64,000 bases of DNA from Procambarus clarkii (GCF_040958095.1 NC_091209.1:13133424-13197423); one strand, 5' to 3'. Numbered from the stretch's first letter, positions 35,780 to 48,047 are shown. Notes: a model not told the origin generated them from the letters alone. Numbers and translations are program-made.

Positions 35780-38700
35780 ATGAATACCTTCGTGTGCATT
35801 GACAAAACTGAAGAGCCAAATCAGTTTGGTTATGAGGAGGAAAGTGAGGAGGACCCGCTTGATATAGGCAACCCTCCACCCTCCGCCAGCAGTCCCAGTA
35901 TAGAAGAGTTAATCAAAAAGGAAAATGAGGAGCTAGATGAAGCTTCCCTCGATGGGAATACTCCAATCATTGTGGATGATGTGCCAGTCTACTTGTCCCA
36001 GCTTGAAGATGGATCATCCATATACATACGACAGTATCCTCCAACAGTTGAAGAAATGTTCTCAAGTCGTAGGGAGTCGAGTCCCAGCTTTGATGGATTC
36101 TCTGTTGCCAGTGGCAGTACTTTCGAGGGATTTTCAGAATGTAGTTGGAGTAGCAGTGATTCTTTTGAAGGATTTCCAGATGTAAAGTTGGAGGATTTCA
36201 GCGTTGTTGGCAAGGATACAGGGTTAACATTTGGGAGTGCAGCATCCACGATTTCTGGTAGAGGAAGTAAATTTTCAAAACAGGTAGGAATTAATTATAA
36301 TGATAAAGATAGGGCATCAATAACACCTAAACGTCGGAATTCTTGTAAAATAATGGGTTCTAAGAGGCAGCTTAATCAAAGTGAATCCAAAAAAGGTAAA
36401 TCTGTAAATCGGGTGTCCCCTAGGAAAATGACAAGAAGTGGCACAAGAGCTGTAGAGGAAGAAGCTAAAAGACCATTCATAGAGCCAGTAACTCCCATTG
36501 ACAAACATGATGCTATAGGGGAGCTATGTAGTGAAGTCGGCTGCTCTATTAGTTTCTTGGAGAGTATGAAAGTCACAAATATACCTATCAATAATGGGAT
36601 GGTTTATGAACTTGATGAGTTTGCTAAGAGTATTTCTTGGAAGCGGGTTGATGTTGTGAAGTGGATTCAACGATTAAGTGGTGTTAATGATGTTGAACCT
36701 ACAATTGAGGATTTGGATAAAATACACATGGTTCTGAAGCGAAGGAATGCTCTTAAAGTAACACTATCTGGTAAAAAAATTGCAAAAGTGAAATTAAGAG
36801 CCTTTGATTTAATGGAATTTGTTTTACCGTCATTATTAGAAAAAGAGGATGGAAATGAATTAGTTTCTGTTAAAGAGGAGGATATCAATTCTGATGATGA
36901 CCTACTATATGACAGTCCTTATAGTTCATCAGAAGAGTTAAAAAAAAGTAGTTTGCTTAAGAAACGCAAGTTAGCAGAGCTTCAGAAAAATGAAAGTTAT
37001 AAGGACTTAAAGGTGAAGAAAGGACATACACGTGGAAAGGAACCAACAAGTAGAGAGAGAATCATGAGTGAGGTAATGTCTAACGTTAAAAAGGAGCATG
37101 AGAGAATGGTTTATGATGCTGTTAACAACAGTAAGAAAGAGGCAAGTAAAGTAAACCAGAAGAATGCCAAAAAGAAAAATGAATTCAGTGATAATCAGAA
37201 TAACCGGAAGAGGTACACCAGTGCAAAGGAGCGCATGAATGAAATGCTTGTAGATGGTAGCCACAAAAATTTCCCTAAGGGTATTAACAGGAATTTTGAG
37301 ATGACCAGTTCTGATGATGCTTGTATCATGGTGAAAAAAGAAAGCGAATGCCATTGTAATGTTGCAGTGCATACCAGTCAGAATGAAGAAACAGAAATTG
37401 ATGTAAAGGAAGAAAAATTGTTTGAAACATCAACTATAAATTCAGAAGTATCAACTGTACCAATTGAAGCAAAATCTATTCCTGGAACAATTGGGTTTAG
37501 TAAAAGTGGTAGACTTAGAAAACTCAGTGCAAAAGGAATTCAGTCTATTGAGATTAAAAGTCTTTTTATGCCAAGTAGTGCCCCATCAATTCGACCATTA
37601 AATGTAACTGATAAAAGGAAAATGACTAAGAAAATAACCTTTGGTGGGCTCAGTTTCACAGATGATTCTTCAAAAGCTATTAGTCAGTATACAAGAGGTT
37701 CAGATGTAACGACGTGCAACAGATACAAAGGTTTTCTAGAAATTGATAATTCAGTCGTTTCTTTTACTTTTAAGAATGGTCATTTGGTTCCCAAGTTTAA
37801 GGAAGTTAACTATTATCTTGGAGACTACTGTTGTGAGGCAGGAGTAACTGTTGAAGATATAAACTCAGAAGGTCAAAAGGATATTGAAATGACAGTTGGT
37901 ATGGTAAAAGAACTCCATGATTTTTATGTGTCTCGGGGTGCTACCAAAACATCCTTGGCACTCAAGTTATTCCAAATGGCTGGGGTACCAATATTAGATT
38001 ATACACATGTTTTGACTGCTGTATTAACAATAAATAAAGCAGCCAAGACAAATTTAGAAGATTTTAGTAGATTACAAAGCGAGTTTAGGCTTCCTAAAAG
38101 ACAGGTTTCATATCAAGATGGATTGTTCCAAAGCCAGGGTCATCACTGTCCCAAGAAAAGAAAAATTGCAGTAAATTCAATCTTGAAGATAAATGAAAAG
38201 AACAAGAAAAGGCTGTTACACAGGCAGGGCAAAATAAACAAATTAAAAAATGTGACTTACAAAAGGCTAAAGGGTATTAATGCTCGCCCAAAGAAAATAC
38301 TCTCTCGTAAACCACGAGAGAATTCATCTGCTATTGGTAATGAACTCTTAAAGACAAGAGGAAAGGAAGGCTCAATCACACGAGGAGACATTGTTTTTTT
38401 GTATACTCAGTGGTTAAAAAACAAACTGGCAGTGGGTAGTAATGTGTTTGTTACTGATCTTTTGAAAGATGTACAGAAGTTGATGGCCGAGAGGAAGGTG
38501 CAGTCAATTCGCATTCCAGCTGGCACTCTGATGTCTTCTTCTGTCAGACTTCATGATGAGTATACACAAATGCTTACTGTTAGCAAAGAGGATGCTATTA
38601 TGTACTTGGAAGAAGATTGGCTGGAAGACATCCAGTATTTGGTCTCTCTCTCGGGACCTTCTCGTCGAAGCACAATAGAAGGCGATATTACTGAACATAT

Positions 38701-40411
38701 CACAAAGAAAATAGATGCTAGCAACTCTACTCAGCCAGAAAATACAAACATCAGTGATTCTGAGGGCAGTGTAAAAAGTTTGGTTATTGATGATTCTGTG
38801 ATTTCTGATGATTCAAGTACAGACGAGAAACCTGAAATAGAAACCAAGAAAGACTCTGAATGTGAACAGAGCAAATATGATTCTACTGAAAAATCATCCA
38901 CTGAGACTTCTCAAACATGTGAGAATGGTAATGGTACATTAGGCAAAGTGGAAGGACAGACAAGCTGTGTTATGGAGAGTGTTGGGAAAAGGTCGAGTGC
39001 AATTAAGAGAAGTATTAGGCTATCTCTAGAAGAATATGATTTTGAAGATGTTGAAGAGCAGTTAGAGGTAAAATCAGAAAAGCAAACAAGCAGTCAACGA
39101 ACTGAATTAAGTAAAAACATGATTAGTGATGCTCATGAGCAGAAAATAGAAAATTTTGAAGTTGAAAAAATTATTGAATACCAAGAAGTAGACAACAAGG
39201 ACAGTGGCAATAAATTTAGGTACCTAGTCAGGTGGTTGGGTTTTGGACCAGAAGAGGATAGCTGGGTAGATGAAAAAGACCTGCAGTGCCCTGAAATGTT
39301 AGAAAAATACTGGAAAACTGTGAGAAGAAAGAATCAAGGCAGATTGTCAAGAAAGATAAAATCTTCATCTGCTTCTCCTCGAGCTCTTGACCGAAGTAAG
39401 TCATTTGAAGCAGCGGAAGGAAATGAATCTAGAGTTGGAGGACCAGATAAAGAGAATGAAGGCAACATTATCGAGGCTATGATACAGCACACAACCCAAG
39501 AAAATTGTTCCAACCCAAAACTTTCAGAACAGTCAGAAGGATCTGTCACACGGCGTGAATTACTGGATGTGTATGACACTTGGCGACAAGAAAACCAGAG
39601 CGTCTTGATGGCTGGTGGTTCTAACACTGTTAATCTTGAGACTCTGGTGAGCCGTGCTAAAGACTTAATGAAATCAAAACAAATAAAACATTTCCATCCT
39701 GAATCTCTTCTAAATGCCTGTTTTATGATGACAATGATGAGAACAACATTGAAAACTGAAAAAACCTTAAATAGATTTCTGGACAGCAACTGCACCGAGG
39801 TTCTTGAAGCAAGTCATAAGCAGTACCTCATAACAGAGCAAAAGCATAGTAGGCCCAATAGAGAAGTGCCTGGCAAGAAACACTATGCTAACAAAAAGAT
39901 AACACTCTCAGTCCTTCAGAATGATTTAAAGAAGATGCACGAAGAATTTTTAGCAGCTGTTGAGTTAAGATCATCAAATTGCAAAGTTCTTAGAGTTTTG
40001 GAGGAAGAATTTTATTGTTTAGAGACTATATTAAAGGATTCTGAAGCTGATAACTCTAATGTAGCAGTTCTGTTGCAGGAAAAACTGGAGACATTGAAAG
40101 AAGACTTACGGAGTTTAGAAAATATGAATGGCGAAGGGTCAAACATGGCTGTATGTAATATAAGGAAAAACACGTCTGAAAAAGTTACAGAAAACTTTAA
40201 ATGTCCCATAACCTTTACTGAGCCTAATTCTGATCAACTTTGTGAAAATGTTTTGCAAGCTGGCCTAGAGCTCATTAAATGTGGAATTCCTAGTCATAAA
40301 GTTGATGGTTTGATTGAGCTAGTTATTAACAAGATTGGTGGACGTAGACTAATGGTTCGGTCAGCTGGAGCTCGAAGCATTGCCGAAGAAATTAGTTTGG
40401 TGAACAAGTGA
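35780..40411 (+). CDS. Large intronless chromodomain protein, 1,543 aa, with duplicated unknown modules
   Basis: One uninterrupted frame from ATG 35780 (reading MNTFVCIDKTEEP). A canonical chromodomain lies at 1126-1179 (FEVEKIIEYQEVD, FRYLVRWLGFGPEEDSWVDE). The three positions that form the methyl-lysine cage in HP1 are F, W and F, all aromatic. Unknown modules occur twice. Module A (247-318 and 681-751) shares a G..C.E.G and GMV.EL..F pattern. Module B (863-924 and 1253-1318) opens EGSITRGDI / EGSVTRREL. A coiled coil (about 1390-1470) precedes a C-terminal domain (1484-1543; LELIKCGIPSHKVDGLIELV). Acidic N-terminus; Lys-rich basic patches at 375-480. The expected role is chromatin binding in the nucleus, by inference from the chromodomain. 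No integrase or RT is present, so it is not a chromovirus pol frame. An AATAAA signal lies at 40471, 60 bases past the stop. Confidence 0.85.
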   Translation: MNTFVCIDKTEEPNQFGYEEESEEDPLDIGNPPPSASSPSIEELIKKENEELDEASLDGNTPIIVDDVPVYLSQLEDGSSIYIRQYPPTVEEMFSSRRESSPSFDGFSVASGSTFEGFSECSWSSSDSFEGFPDVKLEDFSVVGKDTGLTFGSAASTISGRGSKFSKQVGINYNDKDRASITPKRRNSCKIMGSKRQLNQSESKKGKSVNRVSPRKMTRSGTRAVEEEAKRPFIEPVTPIDKHDAIGELCSEVGCSISFLESMKVTNIPINNGMVYELDEFAKSISWKRVDVVKWIQRLSGVNDVEPTIEDLDKIHMVLKRRNALKVTLSGKKIAKVKLRAFDLMEFVLPSLLEKEDGNELVSVKEEDINSDDDLLYDSPYSSSEELKKSSLLKKRKLAELQKNESYKDLKVKKGHTRGKEPTSRERIMSEVMSNVKKEHERMVYDAVNNSKKEASKVNQKNAKKKNEFSDNQNNRKRYTSAKERMNEMLVDGSHKNFPKGINRNFEMTSSDDACIMVKKESECHCNVAVHTSQNEETEIDVKEEKLFETSTINSEVSTVPIEAKSIPGTIGFSKSGRLRKLSAKGIQSIEIKSLFMPSSAPSIRPLNVTDKRKMTKKITFGGLSFTDDSSKAISQYTRGSDVTTCNRYKGFLEIDNSVVSFTFKNGHLVPKFKEVNYYLGDYCCEAGVTVEDINSEGQKDIEMTVGMVKELHDFYVSRGATKTSLALKLFQMAGVPILDYTHVLTAVLTINKAAKTNLEDFSRLQSEFRLPKRQVSYQDGLFQSQGHHCPKKRKIAVNSILKINEKNKKRLLHRQGKINKLKNVTYKRLKGINARPKKILSRKPRENSSAIGNELLKTRGKEGSITRGDIVFLYTQWLKNKLAVGSNVFVTDLLKDVQKLMAERKVQSIRIPAGTLMSSSVRLHDEYTQMLTVSKEDAIMYLEEDWLEDIQYLVSLSGPSRRSTIEGDITEHITKKIDASNSTQPENTNISDSEGSVKSLVIDDSVISDDSSTDEKPEIETKKDSECEQSKYDSTEKSSTETSQTCENGNGTLGKVEGQTSCVMESVGKRSSAIKRSIRLSLEEYDFEDVEEQLEVKSEKQTSSQRTELSKNMISDAHEQKIENFEVEKIIEYQEVDNKDSGNKFRYLVRWLGFGPEEDSWVDEKDLQCPEMLEKYWKTVRRKNQGRLSRKIKSSSASPRALDRSKSFEAAEGNESRVGGPDKENEGNIIEAMIQHTTQENCSNPKLSEQSEGSVTRRELLDVYDTWRQENQSVLMAGGSNTVNLETLVSRAKDLMKSKQIKHFHPESLLNACFMMTMMRTTLKTEKTLNRFLDSNCTEVLEASHKQYLITEQKHSRPNREVPGKKHYANKKITLSVLQNDLKKMHEEFLAAVELRSSNCKVLRVLEEEFYCLETILKDSEADNSNVAVLLQEKLETLKEDLRSLENMNGEGSNMAVCNIRKNTSEKVTENFKCPITFTEPNSDQLCENVLQAGLELIKCGIPSHKVDGLIELVINKIGGRRLMVRSAGARSIAEEISLVNK

Positions 40412-40470
40412 TTGTGGTCTTATATATTAAAATACTGTATGTTATTACATTGCAAATGATTTTATATAAA

Positions 40471-40476
40471 AATAAA
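40471..40476 (+). terminator. Poly-A signal for the chromodomain gene
   Basis: AATAAA 60 bases downstream of the stop codon, in the expected place for a short 3' UTR. Confidence 0.55.
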
Positions 40477-41110
40477 AGTATATTAATTTAGATACTGTAA
40501 TTGTAAGGATCTTTTATTCTAAAATGCACATTTAGTTGAGAAGTACAACTGTATATACTATAGCCTAGTGTACTTTGACAGGATTGAGAGTACAATAATA
40601 CATTATCTGCAATACTAGTACCAATAGATATAAAAACAAATCCAGCAAGTGCTGTTTGAGAATACTATACCTTTTTATCTTCAATTTTCTTATGAAGAAA
40701 GAAGACGGCGGCAATGTGTGTTGATGAAATTCTGTTTGACTTTTAAACAAAGCTCACTGTGGGAACTCATATATATACTAGTAATGGCATTTATAGCTCC
40801 ATCAAGTATCACATTATTCAGAATTATTTTATATACCAGCTTTAAAAATATGAAAATGTAGTACAGTATTGTGTACATTTTGCTCAGCCGAGGGAATAAC
40901 TTTGGAAACCTTGGTATCTGTTGCTCTCACTAAGTATACAAGTACAAAATAGTTTTAAGTGAAGAAGAGGAGGCCACAGGAAACAACAATAGATGTACAC
41001 ACTGAAAGATACAAATATTCTTAAAGAACACAAGAATGCTTCGTGCTGCATGTCCACCATAAAAGTGAAGAGGATTAAAAGCACATAGCAGTATATTTGA
41101 CAAAGGTTGG

Positions 41111-41116
<6 letters not shown>

Positions 41117-41195
<79 letters not shown>
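41117..41195. repeat. (TA)n microsatellite
   Basis: About 80 bp of TA repeat. Confidence 0.95.
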
Positions 41196-41197
<2 letters not shown>

Positions 41198-41361
41198 GTT
41201 GAAATGGTTCTTTTTCTAAAGTAAAATGTTTCCGAGCTATCCCACTTGCTTCCTAGGCCTAGGGTACAGTCGATAGTTTCCAAGCACCTAATATGAGTTA
41301 TTGGAATTAAAAGCAAGCCTTTGTTGAAGCTCAAATGGCATGTATAGCAAGGGAAAGACAT

Positions 41362-41462
<101 letters not shown>

Positions 41463-42085
41463 GACACCATAATTCATGTCTGTGATGCAATCATTTCAGT
41501 ACACCTTTTATATATTAATCAAAATACATAGTTGAACTGATGTGTGATACGTTGCAGGTGTTTGGCTTCCCAGGTTCCGGTATCTAGCTAGTAGTCATAC
41601 AGTATCATTAATGTCTTGAGCAAGGTCCATTGGTAGCTTCTTTCCATTATACAGCACACATGTTGCACAAGGCTCTATAGTCTTGAGCCAAAACAAGTAC
41701 AGTACCGTACCTTTTCAAAATATCTTGTACCTCTTAAAACAAAAATTAATATTGTTCCAGAAGGCAAGTTTATTGGGAAATATAACTCATCCTGTAAATG
41801 AACATTCTGCCAAAACAGCATGTACAACATTCCCTAATTGGAAGAAAACCCACTGGGTTCTTGTTCATGTTACTTCTACTGTACCTCAGGCACAACCGAG
41901 TCTCTCTTCACTATCTTAAGTGATTGACTTGCAAATAAGGAATTACCATTAACAGTCCTCAAGTTTGCATTATCTTGAATTTACAAAGGAAGGGAATATT
42001 TTAAGGATGATAATATCTAGATATGGCATAGTATTTTCCTAACTCAATGTGGGATATATGATACTATAGTACAGTATATATTACG

Positions 42086-42135
42086 GGCTATTCATGCCCG
42101 TGCCACTTTTTGGGCGGTTTAATCTTTATCAATCG
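42086..42135. repeat. Short dispersed repeat, reverse copy of 18484-18540
   Basis: TTACGGGCTATTCATGCCCG, then TGCCACTTTTTGGGCGG. This is the reverse complement of the repeat near 18500. Confidence 0.65.
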
Positions 42136-42654
42136 GTCAATTTACAGTATATATTTCTAATGTCTCTTAGGTAGCCAGTCTGTCAAGTAGTGAAAATTTG
42201 CCATTATTCAGTGCTTGCATCATTAAAAACATGTAAAATGGCAGCTGCCTTACCCCAACCTCAGCAAATTTTTGCTACTCAATTTAGCATTTAACAAATA
42301 TTTCATAGGTGGTCAAATAGGGATGAATACATGACCAAGATGCACCCACTGAATCATTTGGTTTATGACCACAAAAGAAAAATCCACACACAATTTCTTT
42401 TAGCTATTAAATGCTATTTAATACCAAATGCAAGAGAATAGCACAAACTTTGAAAACAAAATATGCAATATGGATACTGTGTTTTGCTGCCGGGAAGTGC
42501 TGGTTTACGGAGACACCGCGGTAAATTTGACACATTATTCCAGTTCACCGAGAATTTGTCTTTTGGCCAGTTCTTTCCTGCCTGCCTAAGGTTCTGGCTC
42601 TCTGCAGTCCTATATCTCTTGTACATAGCTTGCGACAATTTAATAATAATAATT

Positions 42655-42915
42655 CATTGTGCCGGGGGACAGGAAACCAGAGTGTATTCATACACGATAG
42701 ACTTATATCGAGATCCCCACCCTCCCTAAGGTCGAATTACTGACCCCACCCAAGATGCCACCCCACAACAAGATGACTAACTCCTGAGTACCTACATACT
42801 GCTATGTGAACAGAGGTATTAGGTAAAAGAAAATGTGCCCAACCATTTCTGTCCCGCCCGGGATTCGAACCCGGAATTCTCGAACAAACCCGTCTGTACT
42901 ACCAGGACCCTGAAA
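42655..42915 (-). mobile_element. tRNA-derived SINE (third family), near full length, antisense
   Basis: The minus strand has a tRNA-like head with B box GGGTTCGAATCCCGGGCGGG. It is followed by ACAGAAATGGTTGGGCACAT, the body, and an end at CCTGTCCCCCGGCAC. A shorter relative is at 21195-21326. Confidence 0.8.
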
Positions 42916-43935
42916 ATTTACAAACCATTAACTCATAACAACCTTATTGCAAAAAAATCAATCATAGAAATGTGTGTGTGAGATTGGGATGAGTTGAAGG
43001 AGGTATTCTTTCTGGCTTTGGCTGCTTCTATTTGGGTGACCTACGATTATGTTGCCAACAGATGGCAGTACTGTACACTGTACTTACCTATATTGTATAT
43101 ACTCCTGCGTGCCCGTTTAAAAGGTCAGAGGGCTTGATTGAACATTACAGTACATGATTTGGCAACATTTTATCGAGGCACATAGGCCTATTTATTATTT
43201 CAATAATACAGTATAGACATATTATCGAGGTCTATTTCGTCATGACCTGTATCATATCAGCAAAATGGTTATACTATTTAAAACTGTCTTCATTGTAAAT
43301 GGGTACAGGTTAGAATTATCATTACATAATTTCAGGGTATTGTAGCAGGCGAGAAAAGCCCTTAAAAACATTGGTGCATAAAGAAACTTGCATCTGGACA
43401 GTATGAAGTCAATTTTATTTACACTATGTAGACTAACAGTTATGGTAAACACTACTGTACTCAATCAACCCATCCTCCAATCATGATAGTACTTATAACA
43501 ACTGTTTGGTGAAATAGTTGCTACAGGTGCTGTCATTTTTAAAGGATGGATTGTATTCTTATGCCATATTTGTAATGGCGGCTTAGTTTGCATTTATTAA
43601 ACAGTTTATGAGCTCCAAAGTGCTATGAGTTGTAACAATACATCAATACTGTGAGGTCATTCTCAACCTTAGGTTAAGAATGACCTCACAGCTTTTTCAA
43701 GCTTGTAAATTATTTAATAAATGCAAGTAAGCCACCACGATTGAGGAAAGATATACTGTACAGGTTTCGAAAGTTGAAACATCTGTTTGGTGACTCCTGA
43801 TGTTGATTTATAGGCAGCTGTTTTTAAGTAAAAGTTGAATATGTTGCTGGTTTGACTTTGGTTTATGCTGTGCTAAAGGTTATTGCGTAACTTAAGATGG
43901 TTTGTTTTTTCTTCACAGAATTGATAAAGAACACA

Positions 43936-46900
43936 ATGGCAGCAACACGTGACCGCCGTAATAATGCCGGGTCAAAAATGTGTCGGTTATTGGAGGAAGA
44001 GGAGGAGGATGATTTCTACAAGACTACATATGGTGGATTTATGGAAGAGGCAGATGACATTGATTATCAGTGAGCAAATAAATACTGTATTGGTGTTGGG
44101 TATTACTGAACACTGATCAAGAATTCTTGTTAGATGATATAAGAGGAATAATAACTTAAGAAAGCGAATGCAGAATGAGTATAATTTTATGTGTGAGATG
44201 AGACAATGAAAGCTGTAGATAATGTTTGCAATTATGTTTGTGAAACATGATGGGAGAGGTACTGCATGGTCGAGTGAAAATATCAGAATCTGTTGAGAAG
44301 AAAAATGATGCATGGTAAATATTTCTGCAGTATTATGTGCAAAGAAATATGAGGCAGTGAACAAAGGTAGAATGTTACAATTGTAAAAACATTTTAAGGA
44401 ATGAAATAGGGTAAATGATGAGTTTGGGAGAAAGTTGAGCAAGGTTTCCTAAGAAATAAACCCTTATTTGACAGAATGTTAAAGGATAAGTCATGGTGGG
44501 GGAAGAGTGGATGTAAATATAAATTAATAGGGGGAGATGAGAGATGCTATGAATAGGTTAAAGAGGGAAAAGTTCTCTTGGTGTAGATGGAATAACTGAA
44601 CTAAAGCATAGCCATAAAATAAATGATATATTACAGGCTGAAAAGAGACATACAGTTCATAAATTAGGAAATACAGTTTAAGAAGACAGTAGAGTAGGAA
44701 GAATAAGGGTCTCATAGATTATACCATTATGTATGGGGTTTTTAAGTGTTGAACAATTGTAAATACAGCACTGTATGTTGACCAGACCACACACTAGAAG
44801 GTGAAGGGACGACGACATTTTGGTCCGTCCTGGACCATTCACACAAGTCGACACAATCGACTTGAGAATGGTCCAGGACGGACTGAAACGTCGTCGTCCC
44901 TTCACCTTCTAGTGTGTGGTCTGGTCAGCATACGTCAGCCATGTTATTGTGACTCATCGTCTGCATACAGCACTGTATCTTTAAATGAGGTTGCAAAGGG
45001 GGACAGGACAACCTAAGAAAGTTGTTGCCTTCTTAGTTACTTACACTATATATTAGTGTAGTGTAATTTTATGCTTACAGATCAGAAGTGGAACAAGATG
45101 ATGAAGTAGATTCTGACTTCAGCATCGATGAAAATGATGAGCCAGTATCAGACCATGAAGATGATGCCAAGGGAGGGAAAAAGAAGAGAGGCAGACTTAT
45201 CACTAAGGCTTACAAGGTGACATTTTAAGATAATATAGATCAATTTTTGATTTATGAAATATGACAAATGGGTTTCTTTTCTGTAACATTTGGAATGTAC
45301 TACTGGGTATGTCTTACAAAGAATTGTTTTGGGCAAATAGGAGTTTAGATGTAGCATTGTGTTAAAAGGTGGTTTAACTTGTAAACATGACTGCTGCCTG
45401 TCTGGTCTTTTTTTGGTAAAGGCTTGAACATTATAAATGTGTGTTTTTAAATTAGCCACTGATACGGCTGCATGTGGGATCTTGCAGACAAGTTCAACAT
45501 TTAATGAGTATTTGTCTCAAATGATTCTTAAATTAACAGGAGCCCAAACCTGTTCAGCGAGAATCCACCTCAAGCAAGTTAAAAGAAAAGAAGCTCACCC
45601 CCAAGAAGCAATATGCTGTTTTTGACCTTGCAGCCCTAGGTATTAAAGTTGTTTGTTTCTTGATTTTTACAATATTACCCAGTTATTCTATACTGTTGAT
45701 TGAAATATTTTCTTAGTCATATCTGACAGTGACCTGAATTTACTGATTCAACTGCCCTTCGCTATCTTCTTCTATCAAAGAAGCTTAGTGACCATGTTCT
45801 TTGGACTTTGGACCAAGGACTTTGCAGAATCTAAATAGATTCCCATACAAATGTTTCCTGGTACTGTACATTCCCATTACAAATGTTCATTTAAACATCT
45901 TATATTAATTTTGTCTAGTATAACCCATTATTCATTGAGTTTTCACTCACAAGACAGTCTACAATGCATAATTTAGTATGCGTAACCTTTTTACCTCATT
46001 AACCTGTAGTTGTCAATAAAACTGGAGGTCTTTCTATAAGCTAGTTCTTGACAAGTTTAAAAATGAATTAAACCATTGGGGCTATTTAAGGCTGAATGGA
46101 AAAGAACTGACGAAAAAATAGAATACAAAATATAAAGGAATATATGGTTTACTATATAGACAAATTATTTAAATTATTTGCAGGGCTGCACAAGATTATT
46201 TAAAACTACTTCCGAAATCAGATAATGTTCTGGTAATTGCAGTAGGGATACTTCCAAAAGTTTGGGTGCAATGAAAATCCTTTTACTGTGGATGTGGTCC
46301 AAAATAAATCATTAAATTTGAGCAAAACTCCACTGTCTACAGTGAACTGCAAGTAGTTGTTCTCTTACAAAAATTGTTGTCCACTGTTACTACAATACTA
46401 CAAAACTTATTAATTTTACTATATTTTCTATTGAAATGTGACTATTTATATTTTGCTAAATATTTTGTTAAGGAATGAACAAAATAAACTTTTGTTTAAA
46501 ATGGGGCTACGTTTTACTTACAGTATTATAGGGAATATTTTTAGTCCTTGGCTACTCATACCATCAGGCACAGAATGGGCATGAGGATGATAGCTCAGGT
46601 TAGCAAATCGGCACAGATGAAACTAAAAGTAAATGCAGCATTAAAAGGATTACACATAGCTGAAGTATTAATTTGGTCATTAGTAAATATATTGTTCAAG
46701 AAAGCTACTTTTAATTCCAACTATCACCATGTTATTTTTTTTGAGACATGAGCAAGCATCAAAGGATCAGCAAATTTTCTGCTGATTGAATGTTTTCTTC
46801 AGTTTGCTACGTATAGGAAACTGATTCAAATCTTATTCCTTTTATAGAGAAGAAAGGTATCCGTAAATCAACACAGCTGAAATCTGCCGAGACAGTGAAG

Positions 46901-48001
46901 CGGCAGAGGGAACGTGCTGAAGTTGAGAGGAAGCGTGCCATGAATAAGCGAGAGCGAGCACCTAGTTATCCCAGGTTGACCCAAGAAGAGCTACTGGAGG
47001 AGGCTAAGATGACAGAGGAAGTCAACTTAAAGTCTCTTGGTAAGTCACCTTATAATGCACAGTGCGGATATGTCTCGGAATCATCTGGTCTAGGGCTATT
47101 CAAATATACAGAATGATATACAGTACATTTCACAATGAAATCACAAGACACGCTATATGTGAGAAAATATTGTACTCGAGGAGTTTGGGGGATGTGGGTT
47201 CAATCCCACAATACTATAAAATATTTAGATTTTATTGAATAGGAAATTTTAGATTATACTGTAGAATATTTTAGAATGTATACACTAGGATTTTACTAAT
47301 TCAGATTATAATATATACTGTATTTCAGCAAACAGGTTTGCCATACAGTATTTCTTCTATGGTTCTGTTCTCTTCATGACCGAGCAGTGAATATTTGAAT
47401 GTCCGATAAAGTAAAGTTTTAAGGCAGGGTAAGGCATTGGTACCTAAGGGTTAAATACACTTTGATTGCCAGTGTGGACCCAGGTCTTGTACTCAAACAC
47501 CAATAGTGAATTTGCATGAGGTAAAAGTTGCACGAAAAGAGACAACTCTTCAATTATTCTTTGGATTTGTTCCTTTGGATTCTGAAATTTATTCTGTACT
47601 CATTTTGACAGAAAAGTATGAGCTGGCAGAGCTTGATCGCAAGAAACCCAAGGTTGTAAGGAGGAGCTTCACAGGTTCATTCATACGCTACCAATCGACC
47701 ACTATGCCACTCATACAGGAGCTCAAGGCACCCCAGGAGTCTCACATTGAGGAACCCAACGTTGAAGTGGATGTCACTCAGGTGGGCTGGAGCACTTGGA
47801 CATTGTATGTTTGTTTATTTGTGTAATTTTTTGTGTTACGTACTTTCATGTGACCTCAGTGATGTCTCACCTCCAAGGCATCTCCGTATATATTAATACC
47901 CTTTCCTGCTTGTGTAACTCTCATCCTGTTAACTCTCATAGCACTCAAGCATACATCACAGTGAAAGGATTAGACATTTATAACTTTTTTTTAGTGCTGT
48001 A

Positions 48002-48047
<46 letters not shown>

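Noticed and set aside
23823-40411. Endogenous large DNA virus or chromovirus origin for the two long intronless frames
   Set aside because: I considered it because of the absence of introns and the chromodomain. No capsid, polymerase, integrase, RT or protease motif is visible in or around them, so there is no positive evidence.
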